DNA of 64,000 bases from Branchiostoma floridae (Eukaryota; Chordata; Leptocardii; Amphioxiformes; Branchiostomatidae), in NCBI RefSeq assembly GCF_000003815.2, contig NC_049983.1:720524-784523 (forward strand). The letters are read 5' to 3'. The stretch's first letter is position 1; each line of letters begins with the position of its first letter. The notes under the pieces are model-generated. The model was given only the letters and a program-made list of their open reading frames with translations, had not been told where the DNA came from and ran no database searches. The position numbers and the translations under genes were made by a program. This document shows positions 34,144-45,074 of this stretch, one piece after another.

Positions 34144-36870
34144 TTAGTCATCATTCATATTTTCTTCCAAACGTTGTTCCAGCTGTGCAGCGTCGGGTCT
34201 GTCCTCTGGTGCTCCGGCCCAACACTGACACATCAGCCTGTACAGGGAGACGGAACATTTCTCCGGCTGCTCCAGTCGGGTACCGAGTTTCAGGAGCCGC
34301 ACCAGCTGTCCACAGTCCGGACGGTAAACCTCAGGGTAGCGGGGCTCCTCTCCGAACGTGGCGATCTCCCACAGCAGCACGCCGAACGACCACACGTCAC
34401 TGTGGCTGGTGAACTCGCCGTCCCGGAGAGACTCCAGCGCCATCCACTTCAGCGGTAAGAGGTCGTCCTGGCCGAGGTGCGTGGTGTGGACGTACACCGT
34501 GTTGGCGTACACGTCCCTGGCGAGCCCGAAGTCGGCCAGTTTGGCCACGCCGTCCTCTGTGATGAGGACGTTTCTCGCGGCCACGTCACGGTGGACGATC
34601 TTGAGACTCTCCAGTTCGTGAAGTGCGCGGGAAACGTGTAGAGCGAACCGCAGCAGGTCGGACAGACGAGTGTCGGGGTCCTGGCGACACCCGCGTAAGA
34701 AGTGAAGAAGGTCTCCGCGCGGAGCGTACTCCAGCAGGATCCGTCTGGGCAGAGACTGAGTGATGATGCCGTGTAGCTGGACGATGTTTGGGTGTACACG
34801 TTGGTCATCTCCCTCTCTGTGTTTGGACTGATTGTGAAGGGAAATCAGAATGTCGACTTCCCGATAAAAGTCCCGGTAGCACCGCTCACTCCCATCGCCG
34901 CTTTCATTATCCAGAGAGATCGACTTCGCGGCGACCAAGACCGGTTCTTTCTCAGGCGTGCGCAGCTGCGCTAGCAGCACGTGACCAAAGGTCCCTTGAC
35001 CAATCATCCTCAGCACCGTTAGATGCTCTTCACGCCGTTCCCATGGCAACCGGCGGTTTGCCACCACTTCTTTTTCCTCTACGTTTGCATCGACTAGTTC
35101 CTTCATCCGAATGCCTTCTTCCTGTTTCCTCATTCGTCCATTCAACAAAGTTTTCTTTCTCAGAAAAATCCATGCTGATGCCGCAACCACAACGAAAGCA
35201 GGTATCACAAGAACAGCTAGTAACTGTAGATTTCCACTTCCTAGTTGAGTAGGAAGTCGGCTGCAGTCCTGTCCAGTCCACGGGTACTGACAAACGCACG
35301 TCCCGTTGATGTGATCACAGACCCCGCTGTTCTGACACGCACACACGGACGAACAGTTCAAACCGTAGTGGCCATGGCGACACGGACGGTCGCAATATTT
35401 CCCCATCCAGCCTGGTAGACACACACAGCCACTCCACCGGTCGCACCTGTCCCCGTTCTCACAGTCGCACGTGCGGTTACAAAACATTCCGTACAGGTTG
35501 GGAGGGCAACTCGTGACGTTTAGAATCAGTTCTTTCTCTACGACGACCCTCGTCCCGGCAGTTTCAGCTGCACATGTGTAGACACCATTATAGTCATCAC
35601 GGAAAGCGTTCATCGTAAACTCTATGACTGTTGTTTGGTTTGATAAGACCTTGGAGGTATTTGTGTGGAATGGTCTGTACTTCAGCACAACGAACGACAC
35701 GTTGAAGTGAACTGTAACGCAGGACAGCGTCACGCTACTGCCGATGTAAAGGTGTTGCCTAGGAACCGTTTCTATGACAACAGCTTTGGTTGAGATGTCA
35801 CAGGCCACCCCTATCCAACCCGGAGGACACAGACAGGCACCGTTGAAACCATGGCAATGGGCGCCATTTCTACACACACAGTCTTGTTCGCACCATGGAC
35901 CAAACTTCCCTCTTGCACAGCCGAGTGTGTCTACTGTTAACTGTATAGAATACGTCGTTGTTTCCTCTGAAATCAGGAAACGGAAAGGGCTTGACTCACA
36001 TGTGATCGTATCTGGAGACGATGTTTGGTAAGCGTTTATTTGAAACACCCAGAAATATCCAACACTTGAGTCATTCAGCCACTCAGGCTTTACGAGTTGA
36101 CTATCTACAAGATTTTGGAACACAACTTCATCACTAGTTCGACTCACAAGCTGTCCCTGAACAGTCATACCATTTTGACTGGAAGAACAGTCTAATGTTA
36201 TTCCGGAGGCAGAAGCAATGTTCGCCCAGCCGATATCAGTCAAAGACTTCAAACTCCAGACCAACGTGACTCCGCAGACGTCGTTATCAGATCGCATGAG
36301 TACTTCCTTTTTTAACTTTGACGTTGTACCTTGTAGATCAGACGTGTGAATCCAACCTGTGTCGTATCTAGAAATGTAGTTGGAAAAGTTGAACAGTCGT
36401 TGAGGCCTCCCTTCTCTTTCTGGCGTCTCACATGTCGTGTTGTACAGCGGTGGGTAGCCTTCTACATCAGTGATATCAATTTTCACGGAGTAGAGTTTGT
36501 TGTACATCTGGCATGGTTGGCCATTTATATCAGTGCACTTCAATAACACAACGACATCGTACCATGGACGAACGCGGAAGTCGAGTGGGTTAGCGACACG
36601 AAGGACGGCCTGTGATCCATTTGGACTGAGCCAGAACCTTCCGTACGGGTCTCCGTCGACGATTTGAACGCTAAAGCTGTTGTCTTTGCTGTACAGACCT
36701 GACGTTATGTTGGCCAAAACAGTACCGACAGGGATGTTCTCCGGTATGGTCAGGTTCAACGTCTGTGCTGAAGTATTGTTGACCCTACTTTCCAAATCAC
36801 TCGGAAGCCCAGGCGATATTCCAATGAGCAACCCGATCAGTGCCAGCCACTTGACAATATCGGTTGTCAT
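34144..36870 (-). CDS. Receptor tyrosine kinase, copy 1, single exon (908 aa)
   Basis: Type I membrane receptor kinase. Order: signal peptide ~1-21; cadherin-like domain ~36-140 (LTIPENIPVGTVLANI, DPYGRFWLSPNG); Cys-containing region of unknown type ~146-300; EGF-like ~318-358; Ig-like ~362-452 (VTLSC...YNGVYTCAAE); two EGF-like ~455-493 and ~497-537; transmembrane ~548-570; kinase ~617-905. Kinase motifs are intact: GQGTFG 624-629, Lys649, HRDVAARN 760-767, DFGLARD 780-786, activation-loop Tyr788 and Tyr793, and WMALESL 809-815. EGF and Ig modules next to such a kinase recall Tie-type receptors, but the cadherin-like start and the domain order do not match Tie1/Tie2. No introns, unlike typical RTK genes. 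Ligand unknown. Inverted relative to copies 2 and 3. Confidence 0.92.
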   Translation of the reverse strand: MTTDIVKWLALIGLLIGISPGLPSDLESRVNNTSAQTLNLTIPENIPVGTVLANITSGLYSKDNSFSVQIVDGDPYGRFWLSPNGSQAVLRVANPLDFRVRPWYDVVVLLKCTDINGQPCQMYNKLYSVKIDITDVEGYPPLYNTTCETPEREGRPQRLFNFSNYISRYDTGWIHTSDLQGTTSKLKKEVLMRSDNDVCGVTLVWSLKSLTDIGWANIASASGITLDCSSSQNGMTVQGQLVSRTSDEVVFQNLVDSQLVKPEWLNDSSVGYFWVFQINAYQTSSPDTITCESSPFRFLISEETTTYSIQLTVDTLGCARGKFGPWCEQDCVCRNGAHCHGFNGACLCPPGWIGVACDISTKAVVIETVPRQHLYIGSSVTLSCVTVHFNVSFVVLKYRPFHTNTSKVLSNQTTVIEFTMNAFRDDYNGVYTCAAETAGTRVVVEKELILNVTSCPPNLYGMFCNRTCDCENGDRCDRWSGCVCLPGWMGKYCDRPCRHGHYGLNCSSVCACQNSGVCDHINGTCVCQYPWTGQDCSRLPTQLGSGNLQLLAVLVIPAFVVVAASAWIFLRKKTLLNGRMRKQEEGIRMKELVDANVEEKEVVANRRLPWERREEHLTVLRMIGQGTFGHVLLAQLRTPEKEPVLVAAKSISLDNESGDGSERCYRDFYREVDILISLHNQSKHREGDDQRVHPNIVQLHGIITQSLPRRILLEYAPRGDLLHFLRGCRQDPDTRLSDLLRFALHVSRALHELESLKIVHRDVAARNVLITEDGVAKLADFGLARDVYANTVYVHTTHLGQDDLLPLKWMALESLRDGEFTSHSDVWSFGVLLWEIATFGEEPRYPEVYRPDCGQLVRLLKLGTRLEQPEKCSVSLYRLMCQCWAGAPEDRPDAAQLEQRLEENMNDD

Positions 36871-37104
36871 ATTGATGCCGTACGTTTATGTTACGTTATT
36901 CGTCGCCGAAATCTGCCGTCCAACCGAACGTTCCTGCTCGTCTTCTGCGCCGTGTTTTTGAACCTCTCCACAGAGCGGGAGGAAGTTGCCTTGCATGACT
37001 TAACTTTCCTACTTACTTTGCTATGGTAAACAGTTTCCTAAACATGACCCCCGTTACGGTTCAAGTTTCTCTCCACTGCGACTGAACAGGTTAAATCCTG
37101 GCAG

Positions 37105-37231
37105 ATCGAGCTTTTGTGTTATACTTGTGTGTGTAAGTGTATGTGTGTGTGTATGTGTATGTGTATGTGTGTGTGTGTCTGTCTGTCTGTCCCTGCCTGT
37201 CTGTGTGTGACGGTATGTACCGGTGTGCTAC

Positions 37232-37281
<50 letters not shown>

Positions 37282-37310
37282 CGTGTGAGTGTGTGTGCGT
37301 GTGTGTTCGT
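37105..37310. repeat. (GT)n-rich microsatellite
   Basis: Interrupted GT/CTGT runs between RTK copy 1 and the N-terminal relic. Frames here are artefacts. Confidence 0.9.
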
Positions 37311-37800
37311 GTACTCCTCAAGTTTTCCTTATTTCAGTGGATACGGCTCTGTTTACTAGGAAATTAGTATATTCATACACATGGCCTTTTTGTTTTCGCA
37401 ACTACCTCACTCGTAACTGCAGCCAATGCATTTCGTATAAAAGTCGCTAGGCTTCTACTGAACAATTGATAATACTTGTACTTGCCAAGTGTACCCCCCC
37501 CCCCCCCCTCCAAGTTGCAGGGTTCCTCACAATACCAAGAACGGAACTGTTTGCATGCATGCCACCGGGGCTCGTATTGTGCTTGTGATAACTTCCCTTT
37601 TTGCGAATTGTGCATCTACATTTTCGATGAGAACACTTTCCTTTTCTTTCAGCAAAGAGTTCTAGACTATATTTGTTGAATAATCTATTATTTACTAGAG
37701 CCTACTGAAGACGTATGTTTGCATGTGGACTTAAATGATAAAGTTTTAAACTCTGAGATCACTCCACTTCTACAATAACTTGCATGAAGCCACAATTGAA
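37311..37800. other. No gene seen
   Basis: Contains a poly(C) run at 37494-37508. Short frames only. Confidence 0.4.
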
Positions 37801-37977
37801 ATACAACAAACAACGTCTACTTGGAGATGACCTTTTAAACCAATCATAGTACATGAACCGTAAAAAAAGTGGAAAGACGGGGTCGTCTTGACTGTGTTGA
37901 CTGTACCGTCGCAAGTGGACCATACATACAAAACTTCCTCTTTTTCGCTGTATTTTAAGTCAATAATTGCACGGTGA

Positions 37978-38290
37978 ATGAAGACAGAAAACAACTTTGG
38001 AGGCGACGACGACAATACGATTATTGGTATCATCATGTGGCTTACACTAGGGAGTTTGATCCTTTCCGAGTCAGCACTGCCAAGTTTTTGGGAAAATAGT
38101 GTCTACACAACACAACTTCAGCACAGACATTTAACCTGTCAATACCAGAGAACATTAGTGTCGGTAGTGTTCTGACAAGCATAACGTCAGCTCTTTACAG
38201 CAAAAGAAACAAGATTGTCTTTCAATTCGTCGAGAAAGACCCTTACGTACGGACGATTCTGGCTCAATCTCGGAACGTTAACGTTGTTTA
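37978..38290 (+). pseudogene. Relic of an RTK N-terminus
   Basis: It reads IIMWLTLGSLILS in the signal peptide as in copies 2 and 3, then after a shift TFNLSIPENISVGSVLTSITSALYSKRNK and FQFVEKDPYVR, the start of the cadherin-like domain. Homology then stops. Upstream (37815-37960) it keeps the TTGGAGATGACCTTTT and CCTCTTTTT elements found before copies 2 and 3. It is a truncated, frame-shifted copy. Confidence 0.8.
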
Positions 38291-38299
38291 AGTGTTTAA

Positions 38300-38880
38300 T
38301 TTGCAAGACGTGATCAACTGCATGTCAGCTGCAACTGTCCAATTTAATACTTATTATTGAGATATCGCTCAATAACAAATATTAAATTGGACAGGTGCAG
38401 CTAACTTTATCAAATTAGTTATCATAACGTCTAGTTCCACAATCTAGCACATAGAACAACGTACACTTAATCTAAGGGGAAAATGACTGTACAAATATCT
38501 GTCGAGCATTTGACATATAGTAATAGAAAATTATGGACTTACAGACCTGAACCTCTGGATCTGAACCCAGCTAGTAAGTAATCGATCAAGAATATTAATT
38601 AAACCAGAAGTTGTACATTATTACACCTTAACATCGTAACTTGCAGAATTATGTTCGTATTTTTCCCTTTCGCAAGAGAAAGGCATTATTATCGCTTAAC
38701 AATTCTTTTCAAGGCGTTTGACTCCACCAACGCACATCTGCTTGGAGATGACCTTTTTACCCCATTAGGAGGTCTTGAACCGTAAGTGGAAAGACCAGGT
38801 CATGTTGATACTAACGCAAGCTGGGAGATCAAGGAAGATTTCCTCTTTTTGGTGTAGTTCAACAACACGATAGAAATCCT
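38300..38880 (+). promoter_or_regulatory. Upstream block shared by RTK copies 2 and 3
   Basis: Matches 53695-54360 in order: CTAGCACATAGAA, TAATCGATCAAGAATATTAA, TCTGCTTGGAGATGACCTTT, CCCCATTAGGAGG, TTGAACCGTAA, AAGGAAGATTTCCTCTTTTT. The last four lie within ~210 bp of the ATG and partly recur before the relic at 37978. They probably include the promoter; no TATA box was pinned down. Copy 3 has about 130 bp extra at 53925-54060. Confidence 0.55.
38327..38402. repeat. Near-perfect 35-bp inverted repeat with a 6-base loop
   Basis: The left arm 38327-38361 (AGCTGCAACTGTCC...TTATTGAG) pairs with 38368-38402 with about three mismatches; the loop is ATATCG. Only one arm's sequence is recognisable at the matching place upstream of copy 3 (about 53715-53765). 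Confidence 0.75.
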
Positions 38881-38936
38881 ACAGAAAGCGATTTATGTGT
38901 AACGTTGGTCCCGTCAAGGATATTACTGACGACAAC

Positions 38937-41663
38937 ATGATTATTGTTATCATCATGTGGCTGACCCTGAGGTGTTTGATCCTTTCTGTGTCCGGAACGC
39001 CAATTGCCTGGGATAGCAGTGTCTACAATACTTCAGCAAAAACGGTTAACCTGACCATACCGGAGAACATCCCAGTCGGTACTGTTGTGGCTAACATAAC
39101 TTCAGATCTTTACAGCAAAGCCAACAGGTTTAGCGTTCTAATCGTCGACGGAGACCCATACGGAAGGTTCTCACTCAGTCCAAATGGATCCCAGGCCGTC
39201 CTTCGTGTCGCTAACCCACTTGACTTCCGGGTTCGTCCAATAAGGTACGATCTCGTTGTGTTATTGAAGTGTACTGATACAGCTGATCAGCCATGCCAAA
39301 CCTCTAGCGAAATCTACGCCATTAAAATCGATATCACTGATGTAGAAGGCTACCCACCTCTGTACAACACAACATGTGAGACACCAGAAAGAGAAGGGAG
39401 GCCTCAACGACTGTTAAACTTTTCCAACTACATCTCTAGATATGACACGGGTTGGACTCACACGTCTGATCTACAAGGTCCATCTTCCAAGATAAAAGAG
39501 ACATTGCTTGTTCGGACAGCTAACGACGTCTGCGGAGTCACGATAGTCGGGGGGTTGAGATCTTTGACTGATATTGGCTGGGCGAACATCGCTTCTGACT
39601 CTGGAGCAAGATTATACTGTTCTTCTAACCAAACGGGCATGACTGTCCAGGCACAGCTTGTGAGTCGAACTAGTGATAAAACTGTGTTCCAAAATCTTGT
39701 AGACAGTCACCTCGTCAGGCCTGAATGGCTAAATGACTCACGTGTTGGATATTTTGTGGTCTTTCAAACTGACGCTTTCCAAACATCGTCGCCGGCAATG
39801 GTAAGATGCGAGTCAAGCCCTTTCGATTATAGAATCTCAAATGAAACAACGACGTATTCTATACAGTTAACTGTAGACAAACTCGGCTGTGCAAGAGGGA
39901 AGTTTGGTCCATGGTGCGAACAGGACTGTGTGTGTAAAAATGGCGCTCGTTGCCATGGTTTCAACGGTGCCTGTCTGTGTCCTCCGGGGTGGATAGGGGT
40001 GGCATGTGACATCCCAACCCAAGCGGTAGCCATAGTAACGGTTCCCATGCAACACATTTACATCGGAAGTAACGTGACGCTGTCCTGCACTGCAGTTCAC
40101 TTCAACGTGTCCTCTATGGTGTTGAAGTACACGACATTTCACACAAACACCTCCGATGTCTTATCAAACCAAACAACAGTCATAAACTTTACGATGAACG
40201 CTTTCCGTGATGACTATAATGGTGTCTACACGTGTGTAGCTGAAACTGCCGGGACGAGGGTCGTCGTAGAGAAACAACTTATTCTAAACGTCACGAGTTG
40301 TCCTCCCAACCTGTACGGAATGTTTTGTAACCGCACGTGCGACTGTGTGAACGGGGGCAGGTGTGATCGGTGGAGAGGCTGCGTGTGCCTACCAGGCTGG
40401 ATGGGAAAACATTGCGGCCGTCCGTGTCGCCATGGTCACTACGGTTTGAACTGTTCTTCCGTCTGTGCGTGTCAGAACAGCGGGGTCTGTGATCACATCA
40501 ACGGGACGTGCTTCTGTCAAGCGCCGTGGACTGGACAGGACTGCAGCCGACGTCCCGCTCGACTACGAAGCCATAATCTACAGTTACTAGCTGTCCTTGT
40601 GATACCTGTTTTCGTTGTGGTGATGATATCAGCGAGGATTGCTCTAAGAACGAAAATTTTCTGGAATCATCAACCGAGGCAACAGGAAGAAGGCATTCTG
40701 CTGCAAGAACTGATCGCAGAAGTCGAGGAGGAAGAGGACATGGCACAGAATGTCCGGTTACCATGGGAACGGCGTGAAGAGAATCTAACGGTGGTGAAGA
40801 TGATTGGTCAGGGTACTTTTGGTCACGTGGTGCTAGCGCAGCTGCGCACGCCTGAGAAAGAACCGGTCTTGGTCGCCGCCAAGTCGATCTCTCTGGCTCA
40901 TGAGAGTGGCGATGGGAGTGAGCGGTGCTACCGGGACTTTTATCGGGAAGTGGATATTCTGATTTCCCTCCACAATCAGTCAGAACACAGAGAGGGAGAT
41001 GACCAACGTGTCCACCCAAACATCGTCCAGCTACACGGCATCATCACTCAGTCTCTGCCCAGACGGATCCTGCTGGAGTACGCTCCGCGCGGAGACCTTC
41101 TTCACTTCTTACGCGGGTGTCGCCAGGACCCCGACACTCGTCTGTCTGACCTGCTGCGGTTCGCTCTACACGTTTCCCGCGCACTTTACGAACTGGAGAG
41201 TCTCAAGATCGTCCACCGTGACGTGGCCGCGCGGAACGTCCTTATCACAGAGGACGGCGTGGCCAAACTGGCCGATTTCGGGCTCGCCAGGGACGTGTAC
41301 GCCAACACGGTGTACGTCCACACCACGCACCTCGGCCAGGACGACCTCTTACCGCTGAAGTGGATGGCGCTGGAGTCTCTCCGGGACGGCGAGTTCACCA
41401 GCCACAGTGACGTGTGGTCGTTCGGCGTGCTGCTGTGGGAGATCGCCACGTTCGGAGAGGAGCCCCGCTACCCCCGGGTTTACCGTCCGGACTGCGGGCA
41501 GCTGGTGCGGCTCCTGAAGCGCGGTAAGAGAATGGAGAAGCCGGAGAAATGTCCCGTCTCCCTATACAGGCTGATGTGCCAGTGTTGGGCCGGAGACCCA
41601 GAGGACAGACCCGACGCTGGGCAACTGGAACAACGTTTGGAAGAAAATATAAATGATGAATGA
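38937..41663 (+). CDS. Receptor tyrosine kinase, copy 2, single exon (908 aa)
   Basis: Same architecture as copy 1: signal peptide, cadherin-like (LTIPENIPVGTVVANI), unknown region, EGF, Ig (VTLSCTAVHF...YNGVYTCVAE), two EGF, transmembrane (LLAVLVIPVFVVVMISA), kinase with GQGTFG, HRDVAARN, DFGLARD and WMALESL. An in-frame ATG at 38895 exists, but ATG 38937 is preferred: it gives exactly 908 residues as in copy 1, and copy 3 has AGG instead of ATG at the upstream place. The C-terminus is complete (GDPEDRPDAGQLEQRLEENINDE). The kinase half is nearly identical at DNA level to copies 1 and 3, while the ectodomain has diverged. It shares upstream sequence with copy 3. Likely functional. Confidence 0.92.
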   Translation: MIIVIIMWLTLRCLILSVSGTPIAWDSSVYNTSAKTVNLTIPENIPVGTVVANITSDLYSKANRFSVLIVDGDPYGRFSLSPNGSQAVLRVANPLDFRVRPIRYDLVVLLKCTDTADQPCQTSSEIYAIKIDITDVEGYPPLYNTTCETPEREGRPQRLLNFSNYISRYDTGWTHTSDLQGPSSKIKETLLVRTANDVCGVTIVGGLRSLTDIGWANIASDSGARLYCSSNQTGMTVQAQLVSRTSDKTVFQNLVDSHLVRPEWLNDSRVGYFVVFQTDAFQTSSPAMVRCESSPFDYRISNETTTYSIQLTVDKLGCARGKFGPWCEQDCVCKNGARCHGFNGACLCPPGWIGVACDIPTQAVAIVTVPMQHIYIGSNVTLSCTAVHFNVSSMVLKYTTFHTNTSDVLSNQTTVINFTMNAFRDDYNGVYTCVAETAGTRVVVEKQLILNVTSCPPNLYGMFCNRTCDCVNGGRCDRWRGCVCLPGWMGKHCGRPCRHGHYGLNCSSVCACQNSGVCDHINGTCFCQAPWTGQDCSRRPARLRSHNLQLLAVLVIPVFVVVMISARIALRTKIFWNHQPRQQEEGILLQELIAEVEEEEDMAQNVRLPWERREENLTVVKMIGQGTFGHVVLAQLRTPEKEPVLVAAKSISLAHESGDGSERCYRDFYREVDILISLHNQSEHREGDDQRVHPNIVQLHGIITQSLPRRILLEYAPRGDLLHFLRGCRQDPDTRLSDLLRFALHVSRALYELESLKIVHRDVAARNVLITEDGVAKLADFGLARDVYANTVYVHTTHLGQDDLLPLKWMALESLRDGEFTSHSDVWSFGVLLWEIATFGEEPRYPRVYRPDCGQLVRLLKRGKRMEKPEKCPVSLYRLMCQCWAGDPEDRPDAGQLEQRLEENINDE

Positions 41664-42155
41664 CTGACTCAATGAGGAATGGCTAGATAGAAAATATAAG
41701 AGAATAAGAGGAGACTTGAAAGAATATAGAATGGAATAAGAAGTGAAACGACCTCGAAAGATTTCTATTCCATGAAATAGAACAGAAGAAATGTCACTAT
41801 CCGTTATAAGAAGATTACCCACTAACAACTAGGAATCCTACGAGGATTTTTCAATTTGTCCTGGTAGTTATCTTTTGGCATGTATCGCATTTGTACCGCA
41901 CAAATGTTATCTAACCTGGTATCCAGTCTACTGTAGATTGGACAGGCTCTGCTTGGTGACGGAAAATGTACACGTACCTGCCGCCGGGGTAATCTTTTCT
42001 ACCCTGTAGGAGTTTATCGCGATGGTAGTTTAATTAGCCATAATCTCTTACAGTGTAAAATGGTAAATTAGTACTTGATACCAGGTTACATTTTCCCTAT
42101 GGGTTCCCCAAAATCCCTGATTACATGTAACGTGTTTTTTACAGTAGTGCGGTGT
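41664..42155. other. 3' flank of RTK copy 2
   Basis: The first ~70 bp match the flank of the relic at 33880-33945. No gene. It ends at the TTAA that borders the long inverted-repeat block. Confidence 0.5.
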
Positions 42156-42159
42156 TTAA

Positions 42160-43223
42160 GAGTCATTGCACGAGAAAACCAGGCAAAACCAGGCAGAGGC
42201 CGGAAGATGGGGGTCGGCCAAATCGGTTCATACTTTGTATGTGTGATAGGTATGTGGAACTATTAACAGCCATATACTTAAAACCCTCCAGCTATTTTTC
42301 GTTATGGCGTTCTGGGACCCCCCTCAGAGACCCTCGAAAATCCGACAATTAATGGCTGAAAATTACTGAAATTGCGATGGCTATCCTGAGAAATGTACAT
42401 AAGATACAAATCTAACTTTTATATTTCCATATAGCATGGGTCCTTAAGTTTTACAGACCAAAAGTTGAAGATGATACATTAAAGTTAAGAGGGTGTACTA
42501 GGGGGTTACCTGAATCACTGAAAGCAGATTTTTTATCACTGTAAATTTTAGTGATATTCAAGGCCCATTATCTGCTATACGCAGTGGCTCTGGTAAATGG
42601 TTTTACTTTTGCTAGAGAGAGGAACATCTACTTATTCAAAAACAATCGTCATCTATTTGGGCCATACATAACGCGAGCCATGAGAGGGGGGTCTTTATGG
42701 GGATTTTTCGAGTTTTGGGCCATAATAAATCGGGTAATTATATTACACTATGGGGGTAAGTCATGGCAAATGTTTGTATAGTTGCTTGTAAACCATGCAT
42801 AACTGTCAAAATATTTTGATTGATTGGTTATGTTAATTGGGGCTCCACATGGGGGATATAAGGATACTTGAAATGGAATTTTGCTGATTTTACACATTTA
42901 AATTATTGCTTTCTTATGCGATTAAGCCTGTACCTTCCTAAATCACTTCGTACATACGTACTTTGTCGTGCCCAAGTAAAAAGGCTCTGCATGGGGGTTA
43001 CCAGGTCTCCAAGAATGTGATACCATTTAATAAACAAGGCACATGGATTCATACCTACTTCATAAATGCTGAAAAATATAAAACAAGACTGCAACAAAAA
43101 TCAAGATTAATGCTACTTTGGGATGGATACTTTTGTTATCAATTACGGTATACCATAGGGTACAGTTTAGGTATACTTCTATAGATAAAGTGCTGTCCAC
43201 CAATGGCGTGTGAGTATGCCTGA
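42160..43223 (+). repeat. Left long terminal inverted arm
   Basis: Pairs with 52421-53475. Short frames here recur in inverse in the other arm and show no protein family. Confidence 0.85.
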
Positions 43224-43746
43224 CTATTCTGTTATCACCATAAGGACAAACCAAAAACAAAGCCTATCACAAAACCTTTATGTAGAACCCCTTTAGAAGG
43301 GAACAGTGTATTGTACGATCTGCAAAATACGTGTATACTAATAACTCAAAAGAAATTAGAAAATAGCTAAACCATCGAAATGCATATTTACAAAAAGAAT
43401 TTTGTTGGAGTAGTGATAAAAGCACTTTGGTGAAAAGTATGCTACAAAAGAATAAAAGTAACAAATTACAAAAATCAATTCGCACTACTCATACAGTCAC
43501 GTGCCTAGGATTGGCCGACTTATGTCTGGTCAGAAAGCTGATGATAGTGAAGTGGCTCAGGCCGCTAGTTAAGGGAGCTGATGCGAAGCTGTTGTTCCAG
43601 CCCATTGTGTGTCAGACAGATTACAATATTTTGCTAGACTTTCAGTAACACAGACTCAGCACAGATTAGATGGCCATTTACGTGGAGGCGTTACACTAGA
43701 GAAGAGAAGAGGAGACAGGAATAATCTCAATCCAGACATAATACTC
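43224..43746. other. Inner segment left of the retroelement
   Basis: Unique in the window. A frame near 43630-43747 (TQTQHRLDGHLRGGVTLEKRRGD) is not recognised. Confidence 0.35.
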
Positions 43747-44068
43747 TTTTCATTTCATGAAAAGCCCCTTATGCCTACTTCTCCGACCGATATAAGGACA
43801 GGGAGACAAGAATTCAACTGACACACTTGGCATCTTTGGCGGAAAAACAGGTATATTGTCAAGATTGGCATACAGAATGGAAAAAACATAGAATCATTAC
43901 ATAAATATGTATCATTCTCAATATATGGCAACACGCCAAATGGTTACCATGACAACGGTTCCATATATCTCGTGAAAAGGTTTTTCGTATAAAGGTCACA
44001 TGCCAATCATACAAGTTTACGAACATTATAAGATTTCCAACATAATTTGAGTACTGGTTTACCACCAC
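43747..44068 (-). repeat. Repeat B2 (322 bp), right end of the retroelement
   Basis: Begins TTTTCATTTCATGAAAAGCC and ends TACTGGTTTACCACCAC on the plus strand. The same 322-bp sequence is at 49796-50117. Confidence 0.95.
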
Positions 44069-45074
44069 TTAAACGTTAAAAACGTTAAAAACAAGAAATG
44101 TTCAATAAACTGAAATGTGGCGAAGGTGAACAAACAAAACGTCTGAGCTAGTTTCTATACAACAGTCTGAAACGACTTTTTAGGTGCGATGCTGAAATAT
44201 TGACGTAATGCAAATGTTGCCTAGGATCTGTAGAGTATTGTAGGGTACGTTTAGAGAAAAATACTGGCATATTATGAAAGTAACCTGAGCAGCATGGCTG
44301 TAACTTAGACTAACAGTGTCGATCGCTTTATTTATAAATCTAACTTCGTATCCTTGAGTATTGTAAACTATCTGTTTTTTCCCTATACAGCGTTAGCATA
44401 AAATTGTTTACCGTAAAGTGACATGGAGTGACACCTGGTAATACATTTCGCTACGGAGCAACGACAGAAAGAAAAGTTTCTATTGAGTTAGCATACATTT
44501 ATGTGCTGTAGGGTAGTATGGAATTACGCAAGGTAATACATTCATAACTGGGAGACTACTCAGGGACTAAGAATCAACAAATCTACTTATTATAAGAGTA
44601 TAGCTATGCTATCCAGTTTGGTTTAGAAAACAAACAAACCTGTACTAGTCAGCTGTTATTATCAGAACTAAGGTAACTCACCGTATACCGGCATAAAAGC
44701 CGCACTGGCCAGGTGTTCAATACAGGCATGGAGCTAGCTATTGCTATCATAACCTTGAGCAGGGCACCCTAAACGTTGTATTCCAATGTAGCTTGGTTTA
44801 GGATGCAAGCAGGGAACTTACTGTTGTTATCGAACTCTGGGTAACTCACCCTGTTCAAATGTTGTAGTTGATCAGACATATGGGTAACACACCATGTATC
44901 AAGGCTGTAGGGTAACTCACCCTATGTAGGGGTTTCAGTCTAAAGTTGATAATTCTTATTGGTGAGGTTGAGTAGGTATCAACCTATTGTGCCGTTAGCC
45001 GATTATACCCGTTTAAGGGTCTATTAGGGATCTTTTTCAGCTGTTCAAGTACGAACCAGGTGCCTTCTATGGAG
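44069..45074. other. Noncoding part between recombinase and B2
   Basis: Contains scattered repeats of GGTAACTCACC type (for example 44671, 44830, 44919) and TAATACATT words. Probably 3' UTR or recombination-related sequence of the element. Confidence 0.45.

Noticed and set aside
34449-34808. 119-codon frame conserved in all three RTK copies (also 40999-41358 and 56485-56844)
   Set aside because: It is an off-frame shadow of the kinase domain, conserved because the DNA is nearly identical. Useful only as evidence of synonymous identity.
38895-38936. Upstream ATG of RTK copy 2 (14 extra residues)
   Set aside because: Copy 3 lacks this ATG, and the next ATG gives the same length as copy 1 and starts the signal peptide directly.
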